Positions 1 through 8,583 of a DNA stretch of 35,666 bases are shown one piece after another (the first letter of the stretch is position 1; the number at the start of each line of letters is the position of its first letter). Where the stretch lies: assembly GCF_007096355.1 (NCBI RefSeq), contig NZ_VKDF01000021.1, positions 1-35,666 on the forward strand, written 5' to 3'. The position numbers were made by a program, and so were the translations under genes. The notes under the pieces were generated by a model. The model worked only from the letters and a program-made list of their open reading frames with translations. It made no database searches and was not told where the DNA came from. The DNA is from Paracoccus sp. M683 (lineage in GTDB: Bacteria > Pseudomonadota > Alphaproteobacteria > Rhodobacterales > Rhodobacteraceae).

Positions 1-2
1 AC

Positions 3-116
3 GAAGACCTAACAGAATGGGCGGGCGGGCCATTCGATCCGCATGTCCCCGACGCCGACGAACTCCGCTCCGAAGTCTTCAAGCTCGCAAAGAAATGGAA
101 GCCAAAGAAAACGTAG
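3..116 (+). CDS. C-terminal end of a protein resembling plasmid pRiA4b ORF-3 family (partial)
   Basis: An open frame runs in from the left edge and stops at a TAG at 114-116, giving about 37 residues. The visible tail contains the sequence EWAGGPFDP followed by a charged, lysine-rich end. A Glu-Trp-(x)-Gly-x-x-Phe-Asp-Pro segment near the C-terminus is a habit of the pRiA4b ORF-3 / IS1096 passenger TnpR-like family, common on plasmids and islands of alphaproteobacteria. The family assignment rests on this short motif alone. The gene converges on the DUF262 gene to its right. Confidence 0.4.
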   Translation, partial: EDLTEWAGGPFDPHVPDADELRSEVFKLAKKWKPKKT

Positions 117-287
117 GCAGCTTCACCGGACGGTTACCATCAATCCCGCCCTTCTGGCACTGTTGTCGGAACGTGGTCAGGTAGATGCTTGCCCTACGAG
201 GTGAGCGCCTGACGCCTATGTCCGGACCAGTCCGTACGGGCCCGAGATCTCAGGGCGCATCAGCCTTCATGCGATGCGGTGCGGCGG
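117..287. other. intergenic region between two convergent genes
   Basis: No coding sequence is seen here. The segment lies between the stop of the partial rightward gene and the stop of the leftward DUF262 gene, so it should hold terminators for both. A weak inverted repeat, GCATC at 257-261 and GATGC at 273-277, is the only hairpin noticed. It has no T-run and is not a convincing terminator. Confidence 0.4.
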
Positions 288-2546
288 CTAACCGGCGCTT
301 TTTCCGAAACGCTGCTTGACATACTCGGTGATAGCGTTCCCCTGTAGTTCTGCGGTAGCATTACCACCACGGACGAAGAAGCGCTGGAGGTTGCCATCCT
401 TCAAGAAGGCCTCGCGCGGGCCAGGTTCAACGCGAACCATTAGAACACGAACACCATCTTGTTCTTCGAACCTCGGGTGAACGTAGGGACGGAAGATATC
501 CCCCAATCGTGACGTGATCAGGTTCGCGAGATGAAGGGCCATCTTGTCTTCATCCGGAAAGCCATCGGCTTCGAGCCCGAGCACTTCGCCATTATCGGCG
601 ACCCCGAGAAGTAGCGTCCCACCCTTGGCGTTCAGAAAGCCGGCAATGGTTTTCAACGCTGACACATGAATCTTGTCGTCCTGCTGGCCGGTGTGGAGAT
701 TGACGCGCAGTGTAGACTTGAACTCGACGGCATCGGTTTCACCGGTCTCTATCAGCTCTGCGACGCTGATCTCCGCCTTCGCTACGCTCGGCCCATTACC
801 ATTGAGAAGCTTCCAAGCTGCCTCGATGACACGCGCCATGCGTTCCCGCCGCTCGACCAAGAAAGCTTCGTAAGGCATCTCCCACCACAGGTGCGGAAGC
901 GCATGCCAGAAATAGAGCTCCGTTCGCTTCTCCGCGGAAAGCGCAGCGTCCAACGGTGGCACATAGGCTGACGGCGGCTTCTTACCGATGCGGATGTTTT
1001 CGGGCCATTCTACCGGCGCGAAATTTGCGATCTGATTGATCTTCTTCAGTTCCCGGATGCCAGTTTCCTCAAGATGGGCGCGTGGAAAAAGATGATGCCG
1101 TTCGAGGGCAACCTTGGTCCCCTTCACGGCAGGGTCGACAAGGCTTGCGATTTTCACCGGGCTATAGAGGGCGCAGGCATCAAGCTTGATCAGCGATGCG
1201 TTGTAGGCAAAAAGCGACGGGCTTTGGGAGGCAGAGGTCGCCAGCTGACTGGGCAGCGTGATGCTCCAGTAATCGGGCGTCAACGTCGTTGCGCAGATCT
1301 TGCGCAGCATCGCAAGGTACTCTGTACCGCCTGACAGATCCCGAACGAGAGCCAGATCCGCCTCAAACCGGGTTTCTGGGGAGTTCGTATAGCGGCCGGT
1401 CAAGGCCGCCATGAAGAAGAACTCGGCGATGGCCTGGCGCATTGACTGCTTGTCAATGCCATAGTCCACGATGCCGACCAAGTAGAGCACATAGCTGTAG
1501 ATAATCGCCGTCTCGGAGCTGATCATCTTCTCCCCGCGATACCCAGCCAAAGTCAGCGCGCTAAGGAAATGGTGCCAGTTTGCCAGATTCAGTGCCTCCG
1601 CCTGTCCAGCCTGCATCTTTTGAAACTGCTCATCGCGCCTTTCGGGGTTGTCGATGCCGGTCTTGGCATCGCGGCCACGGAGGGCATTGTAGACGTTTTC
1701 AAGCCTTGCGCGCTTAAGGGCCAACCCAATCGTCGCTCTGAGCATCTGGTCGGGAGCGGGCTTGATGAAATGGTTGAACGGTGAGGCATGACCGTCGTGA
1801 GGCTTCGTGGCGGCACGGGCAAACGCCTCCAGTTCGGTGCGCCCCTCATCCCAGTATACCGACATTAGCGTCATGATGAAATCGGACTGGTTGAGTTGTT
1901 TACCCTCTCCGTTGATCCGCACGAATACATCTGCCACGGTCGCACCGTCGACCATGGCAGACAGAGTAAGGGCGGTAAAAGAGTACTGGTTCGTCAACCC
2001 GTGCAGCTTGCCAATGGCGTTCTGGATCCTTTTCTTGTCCGCATCCGATAACTCGCGCACCGACGACAGTTGATCGAGAAAATCGCCGGCGATCGAAAAG
2101 ACGTTGGCCTCAGGTCGCCAGAGTTCCGAGATATCAGGAATGAATGACTTGTCCTTCACAATAGCAGCATCCCAAACCGCGAAGCGCTCAGTCAATGGAT
2201 TGAAGGCGATACGAATACGCTCCTTCTTGAAGTTTCCCCGGATCACCTCCTCGCCCTTTACAACAGCATAAAGCGAGGTCAGTCGTTGCTGCCCATCGAC
2301 GATGGCTAGTTTGGGGACGGCCTTGCTGTTCTTAGCGCCAATGCCTTTCAGGCCTCCCTCTGCCCCAGTGTCCCAGAACAGCAGGAACCCCGCCGGATAC
2401 CCCTTGTAGAGCGAGTCAAACAGGTTGCGAACCTTCACATTCGCCCAGACGAAGGGGCGCTGCAGGTCGGGTAGCCCGACCTTGCCTAGATCAATATCGG
2501 CGATCAAGGCGCCCACGGGATAACTGGTTGTAGTGAAGATCGTCAT
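288..2546 (-). CDS. DUF262 - HNH (DUF1524-like) - AlbA_2/Schlafen fusion protein
   Basis: 752 residues with three modules. Residues about 1-300 are a DUF262 (ParB/DndB-like, GmrS-type) domain, shown by QRPFVW at 29-34, VDGQQRLTSL at 83-92 and the VFVRINGEGK segment near 207. Known relatives use the DGQQR motif for nucleotide binding or hydrolysis. Around 482-492 ERHHLFPRAHL is an HNH nuclease motif of the DUF1524 (GmrD) type. From about 596 to 748 lies an AlbA_2/Schlafen-like domain with VEFKST at 607-612 and the Gly-rich strand GGTLLLGVADNGEVLGL at 642-658. GmrSD-type proteins are modification-dependent or sequence-specific restriction enzymes; the added AlbA_2 module is unusual. It is the last gene of a leftward operon, 38 bases after the GIY-YIG gene. 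Inferred role: nuclease effector of the cluster. The domain calls are firm; the function is inferred. Confidence 0.85.
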   Translation of the reverse strand: MTIFTTTSYPVGALIADIDLGKVGLPDLQRPFVWANVKVRNLFDSLYKGYPAGFLLFWDTGAEGGLKGIGAKNSKAVPKLAIVDGQQRLTSLYAVVKGEEVIRGNFKKERIRIAFNPLTERFAVWDAAIVKDKSFIPDISELWRPEANVFSIAGDFLDQLSSVRELSDADKKRIQNAIGKLHGLTNQYSFTALTLSAMVDGATVADVFVRINGEGKQLNQSDFIMTLMSVYWDEGRTELEAFARAATKPHDGHASPFNHFIKPAPDQMLRATIGLALKRARLENVYNALRGRDAKTGIDNPERRDEQFQKMQAGQAEALNLANWHHFLSALTLAGYRGEKMISSETAIIYSYVLYLVGIVDYGIDKQSMRQAIAEFFFMAALTGRYTNSPETRFEADLALVRDLSGGTEYLAMLRKICATTLTPDYWSITLPSQLATSASQSPSLFAYNASLIKLDACALYSPVKIASLVDPAVKGTKVALERHHLFPRAHLEETGIRELKKINQIANFAPVEWPENIRIGKKPPSAYVPPLDAALSAEKRTELYFWHALPHLWWEMPYEAFLVERRERMARVIEAAWKLLNGNGPSVAKAEISVAELIETGETDAVEFKSTLRVNLHTGQQDDKIHVSALKTIAGFLNAKGGTLLLGVADNGEVLGLEADGFPDEDKMALHLANLITSRLGDIFRPYVHPRFEEQDGVRVLMVRVEPGPREAFLKDGNLQRFFVRGGNATAELQGNAITEYVKQRFGKSAG

Positions 2547-2584
2547 TGGGGCACCTTGTCAGTCTAGAGAATTTGTCAGGTCTC

Positions 2585-3823
2585 TCAGGATTTCTTCCGG
2601 ATTGTTTGCGTTTCCGGGTCGTATTCAATCTGGTGAAGGGTGCCGTCCTTGATTGCCTGGACCGCCCTGCTCACGTGCTCCGGCAAAACGTAGAACCACT
2701 CCCGCGGGTAGACCTTTCGGCCGAAACGGTCCGTGATCCACAGGTCACGCGGTCGGGCAGCATCAAAGAATCGGTGCAGGAGCCCCTCCACTTTTCGCCA
2801 GGACAGGTTGACCAGATCATAGGTGGCGACGACCTCGACCGGAGCCAGCAAGAAGGTCGGATCATTGCGCGCATCAGCAATCCGGCGGCGCACCTCTTGT
2901 GTCGTCACTCCAATCTTCAGGAGTATGTTACGCACTTCAACGATTTGAGGTTCGTTCGACTTGCTCCGAAGCACGTATACGGTCCCCGTCAGATCGATCC
3001 GGTCCGCCTCCCAATCGGGATCCAGCGCCCCCAGACCGTGCCTGTGGATTGCGCGGGAGGTAGGATCGTCTGCGAGCGCCTTCCGGAAGGACGACAAGAG
3101 CGGATCGCTTTCCGTGCCGTTTGAGAAGATGATGCGGAGCCTGTGATCGCGTTTTCCTGCGCGAGCGGTCATTTCCGCCTTCTCGGCGACATAGGTCAGC
3201 AAGCCCTTTCGAATGAAGAGGGAACCTTCGTCGACTCTGACCTCCTCATTTGGATTGATCGGGCGCACCTCACGCTCGCCGGTCTCCAGCGCGGCCTGGG
3301 TTCCCTCGAACATCGCGCGGAAGCGATCGAAATCGTGACAGGGGTAGAACTCGGCCCGGTGATCTGGAACCAGCCGTTCCTCCGCCGGGGTCACGTTTCG
3401 GATCACGGTCAACGCCTCTGAAACCTCGAGCTCCTCATCGTCAAAAATGTCATCAAGAGAAGCAGGTACTTCGTCGTTTTCCACATCGTCGCGCCAATCG
3501 GGTTCTGCAGCCAATGGTTCGGGCGTCAGCTCAAATCGTCCGCCAGACAAGAGGCCATTGCGATCGACATCCAGCAGATCTGGTGCATCCCCTTTGGCAA
3601 CCAGCCGGCTCCAGATCATGCCAAGACGCATCTCATCATGATCTGCCGCCGCCGCATCCGGGACACGGCCATGCCGTTCAAAGAATGCGTTCACCTCGGT
3701 GACCAATTGGGCATCCCGCTCCCGTTCAGGCGATCGGGTGGCGCGGGGCCGCAGGGTTACGTTCAGAAGCCCCAGTTCGTCCTCTTCCTCAAGGACTTCT
3801 TCGATCGACCTGTATCGCCGCAT
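2585..3823 (-). CDS. GIY-YIG nuclease family protein (T5orf172-like C-terminal domain)
   Basis: 412 residues. The C-terminal third carries a GIY-YIG fold of the T5orf172/MUG113 type: TVYVLRS at 281-287 replaces the GIY strand, LLKIGVT at 301-307 replaces the YIG strand, an Arg-rich helix EVRRRI follows at 310-315, and a conserved Glu lies in KVEGLLH (about 346), the expected metal ligand. The N-terminal 260 residues are acidic, with runs of Glu and Asp near 110-135, and have no recognised domain. The gene starts 3 bases after the helicase stop, so the two are almost certainly co-translated. GIY-YIG domains usually nick or cut DNA; here it may supply cleavage for the nuclease-less methyltransferase and helicase next door, which is inference. 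Hand-counted GC is about 43-58%, lower than the helicase gene. Confidence 0.8.
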   Translation of the reverse strand: MRRYRSIEEVLEEEDELGLLNVTLRPRATRSPERERDAQLVTEVNAFFERHGRVPDAAAADHDEMRLGMIWSRLVAKGDAPDLLDVDRNGLLSGGRFELTPEPLAAEPDWRDDVENDEVPASLDDIFDDEELEVSEALTVIRNVTPAEERLVPDHRAEFYPCHDFDRFRAMFEGTQAALETGEREVRPINPNEEVRVDEGSLFIRKGLLTYVAEKAEMTARAGKRDHRLRIIFSNGTESDPLLSSFRKALADDPTSRAIHRHGLGALDPDWEADRIDLTGTVYVLRSKSNEPQIVEVRNILLKIGVTTQEVRRRIADARNDPTFLLAPVEVVATYDLVNLSWRKVEGLLHRFFDAARPRDLWITDRFGRKVYPREWFYVLPEHVSRAVQAIKDGTLHQIEYDPETQTIRKKS

Positions 3824-3826
3824 CCG

Positions 3827-5902
3827 TCACGAACCCCCTTGAGCTGCGCGCATCCGCTCCGCCTTTTTCGTGCGGATGTAGGCATGGGCCTCTGCAAGGC
3901 GACGTTCCAGATCCTCGGGCGAGTTGGGGTTCGGGGGACGCCCTTCCTGGGCAGTGAACCGCTTGATCCGGGGCCAGAGGACCAGTGCCTCCTCTTCGGT
4001 CATCTGGACCCGCTGAGCGACCATGGCGCTCTGGATCTGCTGGAGCAGAGGGGTGTCCAGCGCTTTGGATGCGATATCGAACCCTTCCCGGAACGGATTG
4101 ATGGAGTCGATAAGGTCGATGTCCAGTTCGCGCACGTTGATGAACTTCTTTACCATCCGGATCAGGTTCAGCGCATCCGGCGACCGCTCTTCGTCCGCGT
4201 CAGTATCCTCGACGGGCTCCTTCTCGCCGCTTTCCATCTCTTCCTGAGCCATTCGGCGCGCGATTGCGGCGATGTTCATCCGGGCCGCCAAGTCTTGCCG
4301 GATGGCTTCGGTTTCGTCGGGGGTCAAGTCTTCATACGTCTTCTCAATGATATTGGTCAGCACCAGCTGGGTCGCGACCTCTGGGGCCACGTCATCCGCG
4401 ACGGTGCGCCGGTCCATCTGCTGGCATGCCTGCGCCACCAGCTCGTGCATGTCATTCTCGACGATCGCCCGCGCGCGGTCTGTCGGAGGGGCCATCAAGC
4501 CACCGATCCCGATATGAACCCGACCCTCGCCGTCCACCTCGACAGGAGGTCGGGTATCGCCATCCTCGCGCCTGTAGAACCGGAAGTTCGGTTGCAGGAC
4601 CTGCTCCATCAGGAGAGCCCCCGAGATCGCCTTCAGCATGTCATTGACCGCATCCGTGACCACCCCGGTCTCGACACCGGGTTCCGCCACCAGATTGGTG
4701 AACTGGGCATGGCGCTTGCCGGGGGCATCGCGGGTCGCGCGCCCGATGATCTGGATAATCTCTGTCAGCGAGGAACGATAGCCGATGGTCAGCGCATGCT
4801 CGCACCAGACCCAATCGAACCCCTCTTTCGCCATCCCGAGGGCGATGATCAGGTCCACCTTGGCCCGGTCCGCATCATCGTCGCGCTTGCCGTCCGGCCC
4901 GACGATCTCGCGGATCAGCGAGGCCTTCACCAGATCGCGCTCCGACCCGTCGTCCACCAGGTCCGCCACCTTCAGAACGCGCCCATCGGGGAGCCGGACC
5001 AGATCGAATCCGGTCTGCTCTTCCCGGCCGATCACCTCGCCGATGCAGCTCAGGATTGCCCCCACCTCGGACTGCTTGACGTCATAGGCCTCGGCCGAGC
5101 CGCGATGCGGGATATGGATGATGGTCTTCAGGTCCGGGTTCAGCACCTCGGGGATCGCGCTGATATACTGGTCCCGGTAGAAACTGTAGGAAATTCCAAG
5201 GCTTTTCAGGAACCGATACCCGTCCAACTGCTCGTAATAGCTGTAGGTGATCGACCGGAACCGCGCTTCATCCTCGGGCCGCAGGACCGGGATGCTGTCG
5301 CCCCGGAAATAGGAGCCGGTCATCGCCATCACATGCGCCTGACCCCGGTTCAGGATGCGGCGCAGGATTTCACCCAGCCGGTTGTCATCCCCGGCGCTGA
5401 CATGGTGGAACTCGTCGATGGCGATCAGGCAATCGTCGAAGGCCGCTGTCCCCTCGTCCTCGGCGATCTCATCGAAGGCAAAGCGAAAGGTGGCATGGGT
5501 GCAGACCAGCACCCGATCCCCGGATGCCATGAAGTCGCGCACCGCGCGCACCTTGCCGCTGGTCACCCCATCCTCTGCGCCGCTCAGGCAAAGGTTCCAG
5601 CGCGGGTCCACCTGCCAATCCGCAAAGAACCCGTGTGAGGTAAGGTCGGTTGACCGGAACGAGGCGCCGATCGAAGTTTCGGGGACGCAGACGATGGCCT
5701 TGCCCACCCCCTGATTTTCCAGCTTGTCCAGCGCCACGAACATCAGCGCGCGGGATTTCCCGGCGGCGGGCGGCGCCTTCAGCAGGATGAACTGGGCCGC
5801 GCGGGCGTCATAGACTCGGGCCTGCATGGGGCGCATGCCCATCGGGTTCGGTTCCTGCGTCTTGCCGGTCTGGCCATAGGTGACGCGAACGAAATCGGAC
5901 AT
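3827..5902 (-). CDS. DEAD/DEAH-like SF2 helicase
   Basis: 691 residues. Walker A is APPAAGKS at 43-50, Walker B is the DEFH-type box IDEFHH at 162-167, motif III is MTGS at 194-197, and motif VI is QIIGRATRD at 384-392, so both RecA-like lobes are present. This is the layout of type III/type I restriction and phage-defence helicases rather than of replicative helicases. About 300 C-terminal residues after the helicase core have no recognised domain and include a very acidic stretch near 560-580. The start codon overlaps the stop of the methyltransferase gene by one base (TGATG), indicating translational coupling. Inferred role: ATP-driven DNA translocation or unwinding that links target recognition by the methyltransferase to the downstream nucleases. 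GC is high (about 67% at 4921-4980). Confidence 0.88.
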   Translation of the reverse strand: MSDFVRVTYGQTGKTQEPNPMGMRPMQARVYDARAAQFILLKAPPAAGKSRALMFVALDKLENQGVGKAIVCVPETSIGASFRSTDLTSHGFFADWQVDPRWNLCLSGAEDGVTSGKVRAVRDFMASGDRVLVCTHATFRFAFDEIAEDEGTAAFDDCLIAIDEFHHVSAGDDNRLGEILRRILNRGQAHVMAMTGSYFRGDSIPVLRPEDEARFRSITYSYYEQLDGYRFLKSLGISYSFYRDQYISAIPEVLNPDLKTIIHIPHRGSAEAYDVKQSEVGAILSCIGEVIGREEQTGFDLVRLPDGRVLKVADLVDDGSERDLVKASLIREIVGPDGKRDDDADRAKVDLIIALGMAKEGFDWVWCEHALTIGYRSSLTEIIQIIGRATRDAPGKRHAQFTNLVAEPGVETGVVTDAVNDMLKAISGALLMEQVLQPNFRFYRREDGDTRPPVEVDGEGRVHIGIGGLMAPPTDRARAIVENDMHELVAQACQQMDRRTVADDVAPEVATQLVLTNIIEKTYEDLTPDETEAIRQDLAARMNIAAIARRMAQEEMESGEKEPVEDTDADEERSPDALNLIRMVKKFINVRELDIDLIDSINPFREGFDIASKALDTPLLQQIQSAMVAQRVQMTEEEALVLWPRIKRFTAQEGRPPNPNSPEDLERRLAEAHAYIRTKKAERMRAAQGGS

Positions 5903-8583
5903 CAGGCGGCCCCCTTCTTCAGCTTTTTCGCCCGCGCGGCATAGAGCTTGAACAGGTGCTCCAGCCGTTCGGTGTCATTGCGGAACGGGCGGCCGATATA
6001 CATGCTTTCCAGCAGGTCATCGTTTGCCTTGTGGGCGGCGCGCAGATCGTCGGGCATCTTGTCGGGATCGTAAAGCTGGGCAATGGTCGCCGGGTAATGG
6101 CCATAGCGACAGCGCAGGATGGCCATGGCCGAGGCGGTCAGGGCAGCCAGTTGATCGCCGGTGAATTTCGGGACCGGGAAGGTGTTCCAGCCGAGGGTGT
6201 TGGAATAGCGGAAACGGGATTCCAGCCGCCCGCAGACCGTCCCGATCCAGACCAGATGCAGGCGCGAGGCGATCAGCGCCATGCACCAGTCGGGGGCGTC
6301 CAGTATGACATGGTTATTGTCTGACGACACAAAATCAGCGCCCACACGATCAAAGGGAAGATATGGTCGATTTTCAGAACTCGTTCGGGGGACAAGAATA
6401 GCGTGGCTCTTCGGCGCAACATGTTCGCGGAATTGGTGTGGTCGCTGCGCCATTCGACGTGTCCCAGAATCCTTGCTCGCAAGACGGTCGGTCTTTACAG
6501 CGTCGATCCGACGGCTAATTTCCGGAATTTTTCTCGCAACCTCGACCTCATGATCGTCTATCCAGAGGCAGAACCGCTGGAGGCCGTGGATCACCTCGCG
6601 TGAACCACCGAATTTTCTGATGAAGGGCGCAGCTTCCGGGGAAACATCCAGCATGGCATCCCTTTCCTCCGGCGACAGGATGAGGTGCCCGAAGTCGTAT
6701 GGAAAATTCCCCGGCCCCATCTGCGGCATACCAAAAAGACTATTCCGCGTAGCGGCGACAAATATCTGTTGGCCCGCAATCAGGTAGGCATTGATTGCTT
6801 CGACAGTATGGGCTGTGCTTTCATCAAATAGGCGAACAGATCCCTGCTTGTGCTGCCGAAGCCCTACGATCACGCACTCAACTGCCGCGTTTCTCGCCGC
6901 GTTGTTTCGCCATTTAAACGATCGGTGGGCAAAGAAAATCTGGTTTCCGCCACTCAAAATCTCGGTCCAAAGCGGTTCAACAGATGCCCCCTGAACTGTG
7001 GAACTTGTTGCAAGTAGAGCTGCGACACCGGCATGATCGCGAACATAGTCGGCAGCCTTAAGCAGCCATGCCGATACGAAATCAAGACGCCCGCTCGAAT
7101 CTACGCGACCGCTGAAAACATGATTGAAGTCCGCTTTCTGTTCGGCTGTCCGGTAGGTTGTTCCGACAAACGGCGGGTTCCCCGCGATGAACACCTCGCC
7201 GCCATCCTCCGGCGGCGGGCAGACCCGTTCCCAGTCAACCCGCAGCGCGTTGTCGCAGACGATATTCGCCGCGTCCCTCAGCGGCAGGTCGGCGGGCTTG
7301 CGGCCGAAGGCCTCCTTGAAGAGGGCGTTGGCCTGATACTCGGCGATGAACAGCGCCAGCTTTGCCGTTTCCACGGCAAAATCGGTCAGTTCGATCCCAT
7401 AGAAGTTCCGGATCGGCACCGCCGACCACATTTCGGTCTGGGCGCCGCCGGTCAGTTCGGCAAGCCGCGTCAGAATCCTGATCTCGCGCTCGCGCAGGGA
7501 CCGATAGGCGACGACAAGAAAATTCCCCGAGCCACAGGCCGGGTCGAACACCCGGATTTTCCCGATCCGCTCCAGCACCTGCCGCAAGGCCCGCTCGCGC
7601 CCCCAAGCCTTTTCGATTTCGGCATCAAGATCATCAAGGAACAGCGGCCCCAGCACCTTCATGATGTTCGGGACACTGGTATAGTGCATCCCCAGTTCCG
7701 ACCGCAATTTGGCGTTCGCCACCGACTGGATCATCGAGCCGAAGATGTCCGGGTTGATCCCGGTCCAGGTCTCGCCACAGACATCCTTGAGATACCGGGT
7801 GGCGGTCACGTCGAACACCGGCGCGTCGATGCGGCCGGCAAAGAGGCCGCCGTTGACGTATTCGAACTCGCGCGTCGAGGCGGGCAGCCCGCCTCTGTCC
7901 GGCTTGGGCGTGTTCATCGCGGTGAAAGCGTTGATCAACACCTCACGCATCCCTTCACCCCGGTCGCCGGCATGGGTGAAGATCAGGCGGCTGAACTGAT
8001 TTTCGGGGAAGATACCGACATCTTCGGCAAACATGCAAAAGATCAGCCGGGTCATCAGCTGGTTCATGTCATGCTGACGCGCCTTTTCTGCCCAGTCCGG
8101 GTTCTTGCGGATCAGCGCGTCGTAAAGCTTGGCCAGCTTGCCCGCGACCTTGACGTCAACCGGGTTCTCCTCGGCCGCGCGGTAGCGTTCCTTCCCGGCG
8201 GCGGGCAGGAAAAAGCCGAAGCGGTCGCCAAGTTCCGAAAAGGCGCAATAAAGGGTGTCGCCGGACTTTGGATGCTCGGCGGCGATTTCTTGTCCGTCTG
8301 TGGCGATCAGAATAGCGGGCCGGTGCTTCGCGTTTCGCTTGCTGGCCCGCAAGGCATCCAGACACGCCGCGCTCATGCCGGGCAGTGCCGGGGAAAAATG
8401 GAACTTCTGGTTCAGAAGCACCCCATCGGGAATGTCGGACTTGTTGTAGGTGCCGCCCTTGAGCTTCGCGATCGTCGCGGGTGCGTTGTCGGTCGCCAAG
8501 GCGAACTCGAAGGGAAATTCCGCAGCATCGAAGGGCTTGCTCGCAAGATTGGCCAAGGCCTCGTAAATTTCAGTGGGGTTCAT
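5902..8583 (-). CDS. MmeI-like class I SAM-dependent DNA methyltransferase lacking a visible nuclease motif
   Basis: 893 residues. The order of conserved blocks matches MmeI-type enzymes: IFCMFAEDVGIF near 181-192 and YVNGGLF at 242-248 in the helical spacer, LGMHYTS at 297-303, SAM-binding motif I FDPACGSGNF at 346-355, and catalytic motif IV NPPF at 469-472, typical of N6-adenine methylation. A target-recognition region should follow, about 600-850. In MmeI the N-terminus holds a D...ExK endonuclease; here the first 170 residues show no such motif. The protein may therefore methylate only, with cleavage left to partners. The ATG overlaps the WYL stop as ATGA. Bases about 6300-7130 (residues about 484-761) are near 43-52% GC in counted lines while both flanks are 63-70%, a mosaic pattern. 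Confidence 0.9.
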   Translation of the reverse strand: MNPTEIYEALANLASKPFDAAEFPFEFALATDNAPATIAKLKGGTYNKSDIPDGVLLNQKFHFSPALPGMSAACLDALRASKRNAKHRPAILIATDGQEIAAEHPKSGDTLYCAFSELGDRFGFFLPAAGKERYRAAEENPVDVKVAGKLAKLYDALIRKNPDWAEKARQHDMNQLMTRLIFCMFAEDVGIFPENQFSRLIFTHAGDRGEGMREVLINAFTAMNTPKPDRGGLPASTREFEYVNGGLFAGRIDAPVFDVTATRYLKDVCGETWTGINPDIFGSMIQSVANAKLRSELGMHYTSVPNIMKVLGPLFLDDLDAEIEKAWGRERALRQVLERIGKIRVFDPACGSGNFLVVAYRSLREREIRILTRLAELTGGAQTEMWSAVPIRNFYGIELTDFAVETAKLALFIAEYQANALFKEAFGRKPADLPLRDAANIVCDNALRVDWERVCPPPEDGGEVFIAGNPPFVGTTYRTAEQKADFNHVFSGRVDSSGRLDFVSAWLLKAADYVRDHAGVAALLATSSTVQGASVEPLWTEILSGGNQIFFAHRSFKWRNNAARNAAVECVIVGLRQHKQGSVRLFDESTAHTVEAINAYLIAGQQIFVAATRNSLFGMPQMGPGNFPYDFGHLILSPEERDAMLDVSPEAAPFIRKFGGSREVIHGLQRFCLWIDDHEVEVARKIPEISRRIDAVKTDRLASKDSGTRRMAQRPHQFREHVAPKSHAILVPRTSSENRPYLPFDRVGADFVSSDNNHVILDAPDWCMALIASRLHLVWIGTVCGRLESRFRYSNTLGWNTFPVPKFTGDQLAALTASAMAILRCRYGHYPATIAQLYDPDKMPDDLRAAHKANDDLLESMYIGRPFRNDTERLEHLFKLYAARAKKLKKGAA

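Noticed and set aside
3638..5638. A 666-codon open frame on the + strand opposite the helicase gene
   Set aside because: It mirrors the helicase coding strand, is rich in Arg, His, Pro and Gly as GC-rich antisense frames are, and has no motif or start signal. The opposite strand has full helicase motifs.
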